From assembly GCF_007679495.1 (NCBI RefSeq), contig NZ_VEGP01000008.1:1-64000 (forward strand): DNA of 64,000 bases, given 5' to 3'. A program made the position numbers and the translations under genes. Source of the DNA: Paenibacillus sp. 32O-W. GTDB lineage: Bacteria > Bacillota > Bacilli > Paenibacillales > NBRC-103111. Below, piece by piece: positions 1 to 6,926 of this stretch (position 1 is the stretch's first letter; the number at the start of each line of letters is the position of its first letter). The notes under the pieces are model-generated. The model was not told where the DNA came from and ran no database searches. It worked only from the letters and a program-made list of their open reading frames with translations.

Positions 1-92
1 TAGACGAAACGAACACAACCGAAGGTTTTGGCAAGGAGTTTCTCTTGTTCTTGCGTGGGATACAGACGGAACTTATATGCTTTGTTTGCCAT
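1..92 (-). CDS. tnpB: IS605-family TnpB, N-terminal fragment cut by window edge
   Basis: Reading leftward from an ATG at 92-90, the first 30 codons give MANKAYKFRLYPTQ, the characteristic N-terminus of TnpB (OrfB) proteins of IS200/IS605 elements. TnpB is an RNA-guided nuclease related to Cas12; the catalytic RuvC part lies outside the window. A ribosome binding site (GAGGTGATT) sits just upstream and the ATG starts 11 bases after the tnpA stop, so the two genes form one transcription unit. The call is inferred from the short N-terminus plus the linked tnpA. Confidence 0.8.
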   Translation of the reverse strand, partial: MANKAYKFRLYPTQEQEKLLAKTFGCVRFV

Positions 93-103
93 ATCGAATC
101 ACC

Positions 104-502
104 TCACTTTACACCTTGATTTTCTATATATTTTTTTATCACTTCAATGGGAGCATCACCTGTTGTAAGCAAACAAAAACTCCTTGACCAAAAATTCTCT
201 TTCCACAGTTTCTTTTTCACCTGTGGAAAATGCTTTTTGATAAGTCGTGAACTTGCACTTTTATAGGCATTGATGAACTTTGACATTTCAGTATTCGGAT
301 GTGCTTTGAACAAAATATGCACATGGTCAATATCGTGATTCCATTCGACTAAGGAAATATTGTAACGTTCGCCCAATCGAACAAACATATTTTTTGCATA
401 GTCAGATATGGTATCATCCATCACTTTTCTGCGATATTTTATGACCAGAACAAGATGAAAATACAATAGGAATACTGAATGATTATTATTGTCTAATTTC
501 AT
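104..502 (-). CDS. tnpA: IS200/IS605-family transposase TnpA (HUH, Y1)
   Basis: A 132-residue protein of the usual size for Y1 HUH single-strand transposases. The metal-binding HUH motif is visible as HVHILF around residue 61, and the nucleophilic tyrosine lies in the C-terminal helix motif KKYIENQG. TnpA dimers cut and join single-stranded hairpin ends of the element. tnpB follows directly on the same strand, the IS605/IS608-type order. The frame is intact from start to stop with both motifs present, so it may be active. Whether the element is complete cannot be told because its right end lies beyond base 1. Confidence 0.92.
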   Translation of the reverse strand: MKLDNNNHSVFLLYFHLVLVIKYRRKVMDDTISDYAKNMFVRLGERYNISLVEWNHDIDHVHILFKAHPNTEMSKFINAYKSASSRLIKKHFPQVKKKLWKENFWSRSFCLLTTGDAPIEVIKKYIENQGVK

Positions 503-559
503 TTACATAACAGCCTTTCTTTCATCTAAGACTGATTATATCATGGTACAAAAAAAGAG

Positions 560-650
560 ACAACTTTAGGCTACGCCTAACCTGTAATTCATCTCCCACT
601 TTCACTGGTGCTAAAAGCACCTTCACGTTTAGAAGTGGGAGACTTCTTTC
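560..650 (-). mobile_element. Probable subterminal end of the IS200/IS605 element
   Basis: Upstream of tnpA lie imperfect palindromes of the kind TnpA recognises. The arms TCTCCCACT (592-600) and AGTGGGAGA (634-642) enclose a smaller hairpin, GGTGCT/AGCACC (607-621). A second small hairpin (TTAGGC/GCCTAA) lies at 566-580. IS200/IS605 elements end in such hairpins rather than terminal inverted repeats. The exact cleavage position is not identified. Confidence 0.55.
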
Positions 651-769
651 GGAGGAAGGTTAAAATATAGTACCTGATAGATTCCCGGAACGCAACGAGC
701 CGAATAGGGAGAAAACCCTCTGGTAAAGGAGAATAATCGGACCGAAAGCTGTTTTTTAGACAAATTTCG

Positions 770-798
770 CAAAAAAAATAGCGCGGCAAAAGCGGCGC
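770..798 (-). terminator. Rho-independent terminator of the 866-1150 gene
   Basis: On the minus strand a GC-rich hairpin (GCGCCGC, loop TTTT, GCCGCGC with one mismatch) is followed by TATTTTTTTT. It lies about 70 bases downstream of the small gene at 866-1150 and supports that gene being transcribed. Confidence 0.6.
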
Positions 799-865
799 GT
801 GGGCGGCATTCGTTTTCGTGCCGCTTATCCTTATTGGGGATGTGGATTCGTAGCTTCGTACCATG

Positions 866-1150
866 CTACCGGCTGTTCATCGCTTTAACGACGTCTACGT
901 TCCTTCCGCGCAGCGTGTCCACAATCAATTCGATAAATTCCTTGGACGTGTTGGCTGCCACAGCCTGCCGGTAAATATTCAGCAATTCTTTGCTGTCCAG
1001 CGTTTCCAAAGCCGATGGCCTTGGAGAACGATTATAGTGATTCCTGATGACCTCCACCCAATCATATGACTTAACGGCATGGAAATGATTCGTTATATTT
1101 TTCCAAGATGCTTGTATCGTTTTCTTGGAGGCTTCGGCAACATCGGTCAT
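866..1150 (-). CDS. Small conserved-looking hypothetical protein
   Basis: I do not recognise the family. The chosen ATG at 1150-1148 is preceded by a near-perfect site, GGGGAGGA with a 7-base spacer, and gives 94 residues starting MTDVAEASKK. The sequence looks like a soluble, mainly helical protein: a Trp/His-rich N-terminal half (SWKNITNHFHAV) and a C-terminal half with regularly spaced leucines (ELLNIYRQAV, FIELIVDTL). A longer GTG start at 1225 is possible but is less well supported. A terminator follows at 770-798. No functional inference is made. Confidence 0.5.
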   Translation of the reverse strand: MTDVAEASKKTIQASWKNITNHFHAVKSYDWVEVIRNHYNRSPRPSALETLDSKELLNIYRQAVAANTSKEFIELIVDTLRGRNVDVVKAMNSR

Positions 1151-1225
1151 GATGTCTTCCTCCCCGACGTTCCCTGCGGTCTCTCTCTCGTTATCCGGCG
1201 TCTGAACATACTTTCCACCAGACAC

Positions 1226-1426
1226 TTAACCCCTCTCCCTTCGGGAAATTTCTTTCTGGTATCTTTTACTTAGTCCTAGCATAACATGAGCCCATCGTCC
1301 CGTCTTTACCGTTTCGCGCTCCAAAAAAACCTTTACATATTGTGGAAAATATGCAATAATATTTCCTTTGCTTTCGAAAAAAATCAAACAGCGCCAATGA
1401 GAAAAACTCGTATCGGAGTATTTCAT
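1226..1426 (-). CDS. Doubtful small ORF upstream of and in frame with the 866-1150 gene
   Basis: An open frame of 66 residues from ATG 1426 (MKYSDTSF) or 79 residues from a TTG at 1465. It ends in a TAA that directly abuts the in-frame GTG at 1225, so it is separated from the next ORF by a single stop codon. No clear ribosome binding site precedes either start and the composition gives no family hint. It may be the remnant of a longer gene or a non-coding stretch. Confidence 0.22.
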   Translation of the reverse strand: MKYSDTSFSHWRCLIFFESKGNIIAYFPQYVKVFLERETVKTGRWAHVMLGLSKRYQKEISRRERG

Positions 1427-1513
1427 GGATGAGCGACCGCGTTTAAAGGATGTTTTTATCGCCAAATAGAATTTGAAGTTATTCAGGACGCATAACTTAT
1501 AAATTCTATTATG

Positions 1514-1538
1514 GTAAAAAAAGCTCCTAACGGAGCCT
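1514..1538 (-). terminator. Hairpin plus T-tract, minus strand
   Basis: On the minus strand GGCTCC GTTA GGAGC is followed by TTTTTTT. No gene ends just upstream on that strand (the next element at higher coordinates is the long repeat), so it may terminate a non-coding transcript from the repeat or readthrough from the agr-like operon. Confidence 0.5.
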
Positions 1539-1574
1539 CTTCGAAGACGAATAACCCGGTTTTAAAGGAGACCT

Positions 1575-1958
1575 GAGGGAAAACCAACATCGCATCCGGG
1601 TCGGTAAAGACATCGCAAAGACGAGCAAAAATACATTAAAATCGTGCCCTTTTCCAAAAAGAAGGCGAAAGACGCTCAAATGTGCAGGTCTTTTTCAAAA
1701 AATGGGGCCATTTCGCAAAAAATCGCTCCAAAGACCTGCATTATCGCTTTAGAATCAGGTATGTGGCGACTTTTCTCCAAAAAGACGTGCATTATCGCTT
1801 TAGAATAGGGGGAAAATTCCGGTGCTAGCGGTGCTGAAAAATCGCAAACTGGATTTTGGGGCAGCCCCTTGATTGAAAGAAGAGCTATCCGCCAAAACGT
1901 TCGGTTTTAAATAAGGAACTAAATAAGCTCTCGAAACTTATACTTTCTTTTATTTTTA
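1575..1958. repeat. Long dispersed non-coding repeat, copy 1
   Basis: About 385 bases closely related to 60203-60630 in the same orientation. Shared blocks include CGCATCCGG, GACGCTCAAATGTGCAGG, TGGGGCCATTTCGCAAAA, CAAAGACCTGCATTATCGC, GCTGAAAAATCGCAA, AAAACGTTCGGTTTTAAATA and the terminal AACTTATACTTTCTT. Inside, TGCAGGTCTTT and AAAGACCTGCA form an 11-bp inverted repeat, and GTGCATTATCGCTTTAGAAT recurs. No open frame is shared. Like copy 2 it directly abuts the terminator of a minus-strand operon. Confidence 0.75.
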
Positions 1959-1990
1959 AAAAAGAGCCCGACCTGTTTCAGGTCGAGCTC
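1956..1990 (-). terminator. Terminator of the agr-like operon
   Basis: On the minus strand GAGCTCGACCTG AAA CAGGTCGGGCTC is followed by TTTTTT. The stop codon of the LytTR gene (1980-1978) lies inside the hairpin. Confidence 0.85.
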
Positions 1991-2310
1991 TTCTTGTTTT
2001 CCTCCATATATCTTTTGATCCGCTTTTCATTCGATTCGGAAACGGTTGCGAAGGTACCGGCTCCCTCGAAGCTGACGATCTTTCGCTCGGAATCGTAACC
2101 GGACACATTCTTGAGATTAACGACGTTGGAGCGATCCAATCTCTCAAAACCGCTCGAATGATAGGCGGCATAAAGATCGGAGAGAGTGGTGGGGACGACA
2201 AATTCGCCTTCTTTAGTATGGACGTATATTGTATTTTTATGATTGGAGAAATACAATATTTCTTCCTCCTGGATTTCACAAGAAGAACCGTCATTTTTCA
2301 GAACACGCAT
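1978..2310 (-). CDS. Stand-alone LytTR DNA-binding regulator
   Basis: A 110-residue protein consisting of little more than a LytTR DNA-binding domain, as at the C-terminus of AgrA. Diagnostic features are the EEEILYFSNHKNTIYVHT beta-strand block, the FERLDRSNVVNLKNVSGYD segment (usually F-R-C-H-R-S-Y-I-V-N in the family) and the C-terminal basic tail. There is no receiver domain, so no phosphoacceptor aspartate. A good site (AAGGTGGGGAG) lies 3 bases before the ATG, and the gene starts 22 bases after the AgrD-like peptide. It is inferred to be the output of the agr-like cassette, controlled without classical phosphorelay, as proposed for LytTR regulatory systems with a membrane inhibitor. Confidence 0.85.
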   Translation of the reverse strand: MRVLKNDGSSCEIQEEEILYFSNHKNTIYVHTKEGEFVVPTTLSDLYAAYHSSGFERLDRSNVVNLKNVSGYDSERKIVSFEGAGTFATVSESNEKRIKRYMEENKKSST

Positions 2311-2332
2311 GTACTCCCCACCTTACTATCCT

Positions 2333-2458
2333 TTACTGCTTTTTCATAAGCTCTTTAGGCGCTTGCGGGCTGTGAAACATCGGTTTAAGGATTGCTGCAA
2401 ACACGACTGCGCAAGAAGCCAGGACGGAAGACGCGCACCGGGCTGCCATTTGTCTCAT
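2333..2458 (-). CDS. agrD: AgrD-like autoinducer precursor peptide lacking the core cysteine
   Basis: A 41-residue peptide with an amphipathic/hydrophobic N-terminal half (ASSVLASCAVVFAAIL) and an AgrD-type C-terminal recognition tail, HSPQAPKELMKKQ, matching the P-x-x-P-x-E-L pattern AgrB needs. Its ATG overlaps the agrB stop (ATGA) and GGGGGG lies just upstream, so translation is coupled to AgrB. In normal AgrD the cysteine (or serine) that forms the thiolactone (lactone) sits about five residues before the tail. Here that stretch reads ILKPMF with no Cys or Ser; Cys8 and Cys16 lie in the leader. Known: AgrB cleaves such tails and cyclises the product. Inferred: the mature signal is linear, cyclised in another way, or the peptide is decaying. 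Confidence 0.8.
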   Translation of the reverse strand: MRQMAARCASSVLASCAVVFAAILKPMFHSPQAPKELMKKQ

Positions 2459-2979
2459 AGCGTTCCCCCCTTTCTCCATGGTATAACTGTTAAGGACTGG
2501 ACCAGAAAGGCCAATCCAATAACATGCGAGCCAATAATGAAGTTGGAGCCGACCAAACCTATGGAAATCCATTTTAATAAAGGGTACATCTTGGCGGGAA
2601 TAGCGACGTTAGCATCCGGACGCGGGGCAAAAGTGATCATAACGGTCAGATTCGTGAGATTAATCAGGAAGAGCAGCGTTTCCGGATAGACGGGCACATG
2701 CGGAATTCCGGCACACAGCAGCACCGAGACGATATTGCAAGCCCACACCGACTTGAAGTGGGTGCCGCCCGACGCCATTCTTAGACTGCCTAAACCGATC
2801 AGGACCAGCAGTGTAGATGCCAACTCGCCGGTAGACCATCCGATTAACAACGAAGTTGCGACAATCAATCCGGTATTAAGCAGAATGCCTAACGAATACT
2901 GCATGACCTCAATGGAGTGAGTGCGGTCCGGATCGGCCTTCTTGATCGCCACGGCAATTCTATATGCTAAAGTGTTCAT
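2455..2979 (-). CDS. agrB: AgrB-like peptide-processing membrane protease
   Basis: AgrB is an integral-membrane cysteine endopeptidase that cleaves the AgrD precursor. The start at 2979 (MNTLAYR) gives 174 residues and has GAGGC upstream; an in-frame start at 3036 would extend it by 19 residues. The catalytic pair is present in GGTHFKSVWACN, with His and Cys seven residues apart as in Staphylococcus AgrB (H77, C84). About five hydrophobic segments follow the usual amphipathic N-terminus. It overlaps the end of the upstream sensor gene by 20 bases and the agrD start by 4, so the three are probably co-translated. Confidence 0.9.
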   Translation of the reverse strand: MNTLAYRIAVAIKKADPDRTHSIEVMQYSLGILLNTGLIVATSLLIGWSTGELASTLLVLIGLGSLRMASGGTHFKSVWACNIVSVLLCAGIPHVPVYPETLLFLINLTNLTVMITFAPRPDANVAIPAKMYPLLKWISIGLVGSNFIIGSHVIGLAFLVQSLTVIPWRKGGTL

Positions 2980-3631
2980 CTTCGCCTCTATCCTTTTTAT
3001 AAGAAACGTATAAGTACCCATATAGAATGACTGCATTGGCAGTTGGCACTAGAAAAAACAAACCCGATAGGTAGTTGGCAAAATACATCGTCAGCAGAAC
3101 GATCACGACGGAAGGAATGTTCAATATTAACAAAACCTTTTCCCATGTCTTAACCGCTATTTTCCCGCTGGGCTTGTCCGGCACGAAATCGAAGCCTTTG
3201 CGCTTCACCGATAGGATATAACCCGCTCCGATAGCCGTGGCCGCAGAAAGCGCCTGCAAAATAAACGTGCTTATGCTTAAAATATAAGGAATAGTACCGC
3301 TATCAAACAGTCCGGCGCTATCCATAATGAAATAATAGAGTGTTTGAATCAGCATGTAAGCCTGATACGCCATTCCCGTCAAAATAACAGCATAAAAAAC
3401 ATGAATTTTAAAGAGCAGCCATATAAAAGAAAACATGAGAAGAACTTGCACGACAACATCCGCTTGCGGCAACTCATAAACTGTTCTTAATACGTAAGAA
3501 ATGAACGACATAATGATACTCGCGAAGATCATTTCTTTAGGGAATAAATCAATTTTAAACAGTTTAAAAATCAGATAAAACATGGCATAAGTTTCCAGCA
3601 TGGAGAAACCGATATACAGCCATAAGTCCAT
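2960..3631 (-). CDS. Polytopic membrane protein, kinase-less AgrC-like sensor candidate
   Basis: A 223-residue protein with about seven hydrophobic segments (roughly residues 5-25, 35-52, 60-76, 80-98, 115-142, 165-185, 190-210) and a short charged C-terminus (YKKDRGEDEHFSI). The topology recalls the AgrC sensor domain, but the histidine kinase dimerisation and ATPase domains are missing and no kinase is encoded nearby. It is first in the agr-like operon. Either TTG 3634 or ATG 3631 could be the start; GGGAG lies 9-12 bases upstream. Inference: it senses the AgrD product and acts on the LytTR protein directly, or is an exporter/immunity partner. No family name is claimed. Confidence 0.7.
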   Translation of the reverse strand: MDLWLYIGFSMLETYAMFYLIFKLFKIDLFPKEMIFASIIMSFISYVLRTVYELPQADVVVQVLLMFSFIWLLFKIHVFYAVILTGMAYQAYMLIQTLYYFIMDSAGLFDSGTIPYILSISTFILQALSAATAIGAGYILSVKRKGFDFVPDKPSGKIAVKTWEKVLLILNIPSVVIVLLTMYFANYLSGLFFLVPTANAVILYGYLYVSYKKDRGEDEHFSI

Positions 3632-3681
3632 CAACCTGAAACACTCCCGCTGCCGACAAAGTTCGACTTTTTTCTATATCC

Positions 3682-3710
3682 AATATACTAGATGGAAGAT
3701 GTTTCTACAA
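3682..3710 (-). promoter_or_regulatory. SigA-type promoter of the agr-like operon
   Basis: On the minus strand -35 TTGTAG (3710-3705) and -10 TATATT (3687-3682) are separated by 17 bases, about 50 bases before the sensor gene. Confidence 0.5.
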
Positions 3711-3855
3711 TAGCCTTTCCCGTTCTTTCAGTGTAAAACCGCCTTTTTCTGCCTCTTTTCCGACATTTCGGTTAGTAGTATAATCCTATTATGCTATGGA
3801 GTGACGATTTTCCTATAAAAACCGTCTATGGAATGGATAGAAAGCGGGTAAAAAG

Positions 3856-4563
3856 ATGACTTTGGATGAAGTTATGGATCAGCTCAAGCTTCTCGGAACC
3901 GAGCAAACCAAGAAGACATTCTCCCGGCATGGGGCGAAGGAACCTCTCTTCGGCGTTAAAATAGGGGATTTAAAGCCGTTGGTCAAGCAGGTCAAGAAAG
4001 ATCAGGCTCTGGCCTTGGCCCTATACGATACTGGAAATCATGATGCTATGTATCTCGCAGGGCTTTCCGTCGATCCGAAAGCCATGACCCGGGAACAGCT
4101 GCAAAATTGGGTAGAGCGAGCATACTGGCATATGCTTGCCGAATGCACGGTGGCCAACGTAGCTGCCGAGAGCCATTATGCGCTGGATCTGGCCAGGGAA
4201 TGGATGGCGTCAACGGAGGAAACCGTCGCCTCCTGCGGCTGGAGCACCTATACGTCTTACTTGTCCGTTACTCCTGACGAACAGCTTGATTTCGCTGAAA
4301 TCCGCCGTCTATTAAAGCAGGTGGAGAAGACGATTCATCAGGAAAGGAACCGTGTCCGATATACGATGAACAACTTTGTCATTGCCGTCGGAAGCTTTGT
4401 GGCGGGGCTTCATGAAGAGGCTCTGGAGGTCTCCGGGAACATAGGGAAGGTTCATGTCGATGTCGGACAGACCGCGTGTAAAGTGCCTTTGGCTGCGGAT
4501 TATATCGAAAAGGTGAAAGCCAAGGGAAGGATCGGAGTCAAGAAAAAAACCTGTATCTGTTAA
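3856..4563 (+). CDS. DNA alkylation repair protein, AlkD/HEAT-repeat family
   Basis: A 235-residue all-helical protein of the size and pattern of AlkD-like DNA glycosylases, which remove bulky or charged alkylated bases by wrapping DNA in a HEAT-repeat groove. Family features are the N-terminal GVKIGDLKPLVKQVKKDQALALALYDTG block and the central DLAREWMASTEETVASCGWSTYTSYL stretch. It is monocistronic: the agr-like operon diverges from it upstream and a hairpin at 4583-4617 follows. Only a weak site (GCGGG) precedes the ATG. The C-terminus, KKKTCIC, carries two cysteines; I cannot say whether they matter. Confidence 0.8.
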   Translation: MTLDEVMDQLKLLGTEQTKKTFSRHGAKEPLFGVKIGDLKPLVKQVKKDQALALALYDTGNHDAMYLAGLSVDPKAMTREQLQNWVERAYWHMLAECTVANVAAESHYALDLAREWMASTEETVASCGWSTYTSYLSVTPDEQLDFAEIRRLLKQVEKTIHQERNRVRYTMNNFVIAVGSFVAGLHEEALEVSGNIGKVHVDVGQTACKVPLAADYIEKVKAKGRIGVKKKTCIC

Positions 4564-4582
4564 ACGGGACTTTGCTCAAAGG

Positions 4583-4617
4583 AAGGCCAGCCAACCTTAA
4601 ACGGTCGGCCGGCCTTT
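4583..4617 (+). terminator. Terminator after the AlkD-like gene
   Basis: AAGGCCAGCCAACC pairs with GGTCGGCCGGCCTT (12 of 14 positions), followed by a short T-rich stretch. It could act on both strands, because the FAD lipoprotein gene ends convergently at 4737. Confidence 0.5.
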
Positions 4618-4736
4618 ATCAAATTGCTCGATCATCCGGTTGCCGGCCAGGGTGACTGTTCTGCGAGCATGTCATCCCCAGCCGAGGCATCGGCAAGATC
4701 CTCCAAATCTTATTTTACATAAGATTGCAGCGGCCG

Positions 4737-6224
4737 TTACTCCACCGCCAATTTTCCTCTGTTAATCAGTTCGAGCTGCTCCTCCGAATAGCGGCCGATT
4801 TTATTTTTGGCCTGCACTCCGCTTAAGGTAATATCATAATTCTTCTTGATATATTGATGAAGCTTCTCCATGTCCTTCTCCGAAAGCTCTGCCAGTTCGC
4901 TCTTGCCGTCGATCTGGCCGAGAATAATCCCGATCACTTCCCCGGCCAGCGAAGTATTCGGCTGGATTCGGGCGCTTCCATAAGCTACTGCGGATGCCCC
5001 GACATTCTTCCCGGCCGTGAGCACGTTGGAATAGCCTTTTAACTGGAATGCCCGCAGCGGCATCCCATATTTATCGGGCTTGCCCGTGCTTGTCCCCCAT
5101 GGATTCGCCTGGTTGCCCTGAAGATCAATCGGATAGCCCGCTATGCTTACGTTATCCCAAAACATGGCTCCGCCCAACAGATCCGTCGCCTGCAGAACAT
5201 ATTCCGTTTCGTAGCGGGTCGAATCACGAATATAGAGGTAATCGGGATAGCCATTGACCTCGGCCTTCTCCCATCCCGGCAGCTGCTGCCGCAGGTGCTT
5301 GACCACCCGGTCCGTTTCGGTCTTCCCGGCTTCCAGCGCCTCCTGAATCCGCCGATCATCGGACGGGTCTACATTGAAAACAAGAAGGGCGTTAATCAGC
5401 GCTTCCCCATCCCGCTGATTAATGATGTTTAATCCGCGCAGGAACACATCCTTCTGGCTGGATGAATAGCTTTTCCCAATATTTCCGAATCCGTAAGCAA
5501 ACGTCCCGGTGAGATAGGTGTTCGAACCGTAGATTTCTTCCTTCTTATCCTGGCTCAGACTATTTATTTCTCCGGCAAACTTCTCCCAATCCACCTGGCG
5601 GAATTTCATCATGATGGATGCGGCCATATAATCCGTCGCTTCCCCGCCGAACACCGTCTCGATTCCTGGAATCCGCGTCGTCTCCAATCGGCTGGACAGG
5701 GCGCCGAAATCCGTATTCTCCACCCAATACTTGGCAGACACCGTCCTCTCTTCCCCGCCTGCAGTCCGGTAGGTGAGCGATTTGATTGTTTGCTTGGAAT
5801 GGGCATCCGGCTCGCTATCGATTTTCACAATCTGGATTCCCGATTCGATCGGTATCCCTTCGGCAATCGATTGGAAATAGTCCACGAACTCTTCTTTCTT
5901 GCGGATTTCCCCTTGTTTATAACGATCAAAGAGCTCCTTGACGCGCCCTTGCAGCAGCGATTGGCCGGCATCATCGAAGGGCTCGTCCAAATACAGCATC
6001 TCTCCCTGAATCAGCTGTCCGCCCGGCTGCTTCCGCGGATCGAGAACCATCACGTTAAGCCCTTCATCCGCAGCCGCCCGGGCCAGATACATCCCTTCTA
6101 TTTCGGAACCGATCAGCACGATATCCGGGTCCGAGCCCCGGTCTTTGCCCCCAGGCTTCTTCTCTCCTTCACAACCGGCAACAAGCAGTACGACAAGCGA
6201 CAACAGCCACACGACACGTTTCAC
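4737..6224 (-). CDS. Lipoprotein FAD-dependent oxidoreductase
   Basis: A 495-residue protein of the FAD_oxidored superfamily (FAD-dependent oxidoreductases of unknown substrate). The GTG at 6224 is preferred because GGAGAGGGG lies 7 bases upstream and it places a lipoprotein signal at the very N-terminus: KR, a hydrophobic run WLLSLVVLLV and lipobox VAGC. The mature protein should be anchored outside the membrane. The Rossmann fold follows at residues ~34-65 (DIVLIGSEIEGMYLARAA...MVLDPR); the dinucleotide loop is GSEIEG, not the canonical GxGxxG. PGGQLIQGEMLYLDEP and a C-terminal FAD-closing region (GKNVGASAVAYGSARIQP) are also typical. It has no operon partners. Confidence 0.75.
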   Translation of the reverse strand: MKRVVWLLSLVVLLVAGCEGEKKPGGKDRGSDPDIVLIGSEIEGMYLARAAADEGLNVMVLDPRKQPGGQLIQGEMLYLDEPFDDAGQSLLQGRVKELFDRYKQGEIRKKEEFVDYFQSIAEGIPIESGIQIVKIDSEPDAHSKQTIKSLTYRTAGGEERTVSAKYWVENTDFGALSSRLETTRIPGIETVFGGEATDYMAASIMMKFRQVDWEKFAGEINSLSQDKKEEIYGSNTYLTGTFAYGFGNIGKSYSSSQKDVFLRGLNIINQRDGEALINALLVFNVDPSDDRRIQEALEAGKTETDRVVKHLRQQLPGWEKAEVNGYPDYLYIRDSTRYETEYVLQATDLLGGAMFWDNVSIAGYPIDLQGNQANPWGTSTGKPDKYGMPLRAFQLKGYSNVLTAGKNVGASAVAYGSARIQPNTSLAGEVIGIILGQIDGKSELAELSEKDMEKLHQYIKKNYDITLSGVQAKNKIGRYSEEQLELINRGKLAVE

Positions 6225-6410
6225 TCCAAATCCCCTCTCCCTGTTCACTCTCTCTTGGTACAACTATGCAAAAGGATAGCAAATCCGGCGCCTGATTTCC
6301 AGCGAACGATCCGGCCTGGGCGAGCGGTCTCCCTCCCCGCCGTTTTCAACAGGGACCGCAATCCGGTTCCATTCGTTGTGCAAGCATATTCGAAGAATAT
6401 TTTTTTCCAC

Positions 6411-6440
6411 TTGAACAAGAACGTATATTCGCCATATAAT
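6411..6440 (+). promoter_or_regulatory. SigA-type promoter for the leader ORF and yhjD-like gene
   Basis: TTGAAC (6411-6416) and a perfect TATAAT (6435-6440) with an 18-base spacer, about 50 bases upstream of the leader ORF. Confidence 0.65.
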
Positions 6441-6486
6441 AATCATAAAATAGAAACATATGTTCTGTAAAAGGGGAGAGTTTGTT

Positions 6487-6561
6487 ATGGCCATTAACCC
6501 ACCTGCGGGTCATTGTGACTTTTATCTCCTGACTTCTGTCCTAAGGAGGGTCCCTCGATGA
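6487..6561 (+). CDS. 24-residue leader ORF coupled to the yhjD-like gene
   Basis: ATG at 6487 is preceded by GGGGAGAG and opens a 24-codon frame (MAINPPAGHCDFYLL...) whose TGA overlaps the ATG of the next gene (ATGA at 6558-6561). The next gene's own Shine-Dalgarno, AAGGAGGG, lies inside this frame. It looks like a translationally coupled leader peptide; the peptide itself need not have a function. Confidence 0.5.
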   Translation: MAINPPAGHCDFYLLTSVLRRVPR

Positions 6562-6926
6562 ATAAGGCGACTCTGGAGACAGAAGAAGAGCTTCAATTAA
6601 TCAAAGAATACACCCTGCTGCCCATCCTTCTGGACGTACTGGAAAGGGACGTTGCCGTGCTGGAGAAGGCCCGGCTCAAGATGTCCCCTGTCTATGTCAG
6701 AAAGTTAAAGCAGGCCCAGGATCAGATATCGATCCATCTTGCGCACATCCGCAAGGCATTGCGCCGCCGGGGAATCAAAGTTTACGAGCTGCAGCGCACC
6801 CGCTTGGGAATCGAAGCCCATTACCTATGCAAAGGGTACAATCATACTTTTTCCATGCTTTGGAGCCTGGTGAAAGCCGAGCTGTACAAGGAGTTAAGCA
6901 GCCTTTTGGAGAGGAAACAAGGATAA
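6558..6926 (+). CDS. YhjD-like small conserved protein
   Basis: 122 residues with a strong site (AAGGAGGG, 7-base spacer). The pattern LLPILLDVLERDV, a long helical middle (KLKQAQDQISIHLAHIRKALRRRGIKVYE) and a C-terminal YLCKGYNHTFSMLW resemble Bacillus YhjD-type proteins, of unknown function and probably sporulation-related. No membrane or signal segment is seen. The last codons and stop (QG*) lie within a dispersed short repeat starting at 6919, so the C-terminus may have been set by repeat insertion. The family assignment is from recollection of the pattern. Confidence 0.65.
   Translation: MNKATLETEEELQLIKEYTLLPILLDVLERDVAVLEKARLKMSPVYVRKLKQAQDQISIHLAHIRKALRRRGIKVYELQRTRLGIEAHYLCKGYNHTFSMLWSLVKAELYKELSSLLERKQG

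Noticed and set aside
589-864. 91-codon minus-strand frame over the IS end
   Set aside because: It runs through the transposon hairpin and the terminator, lacks a ribosome binding site and has no recognisable composition.
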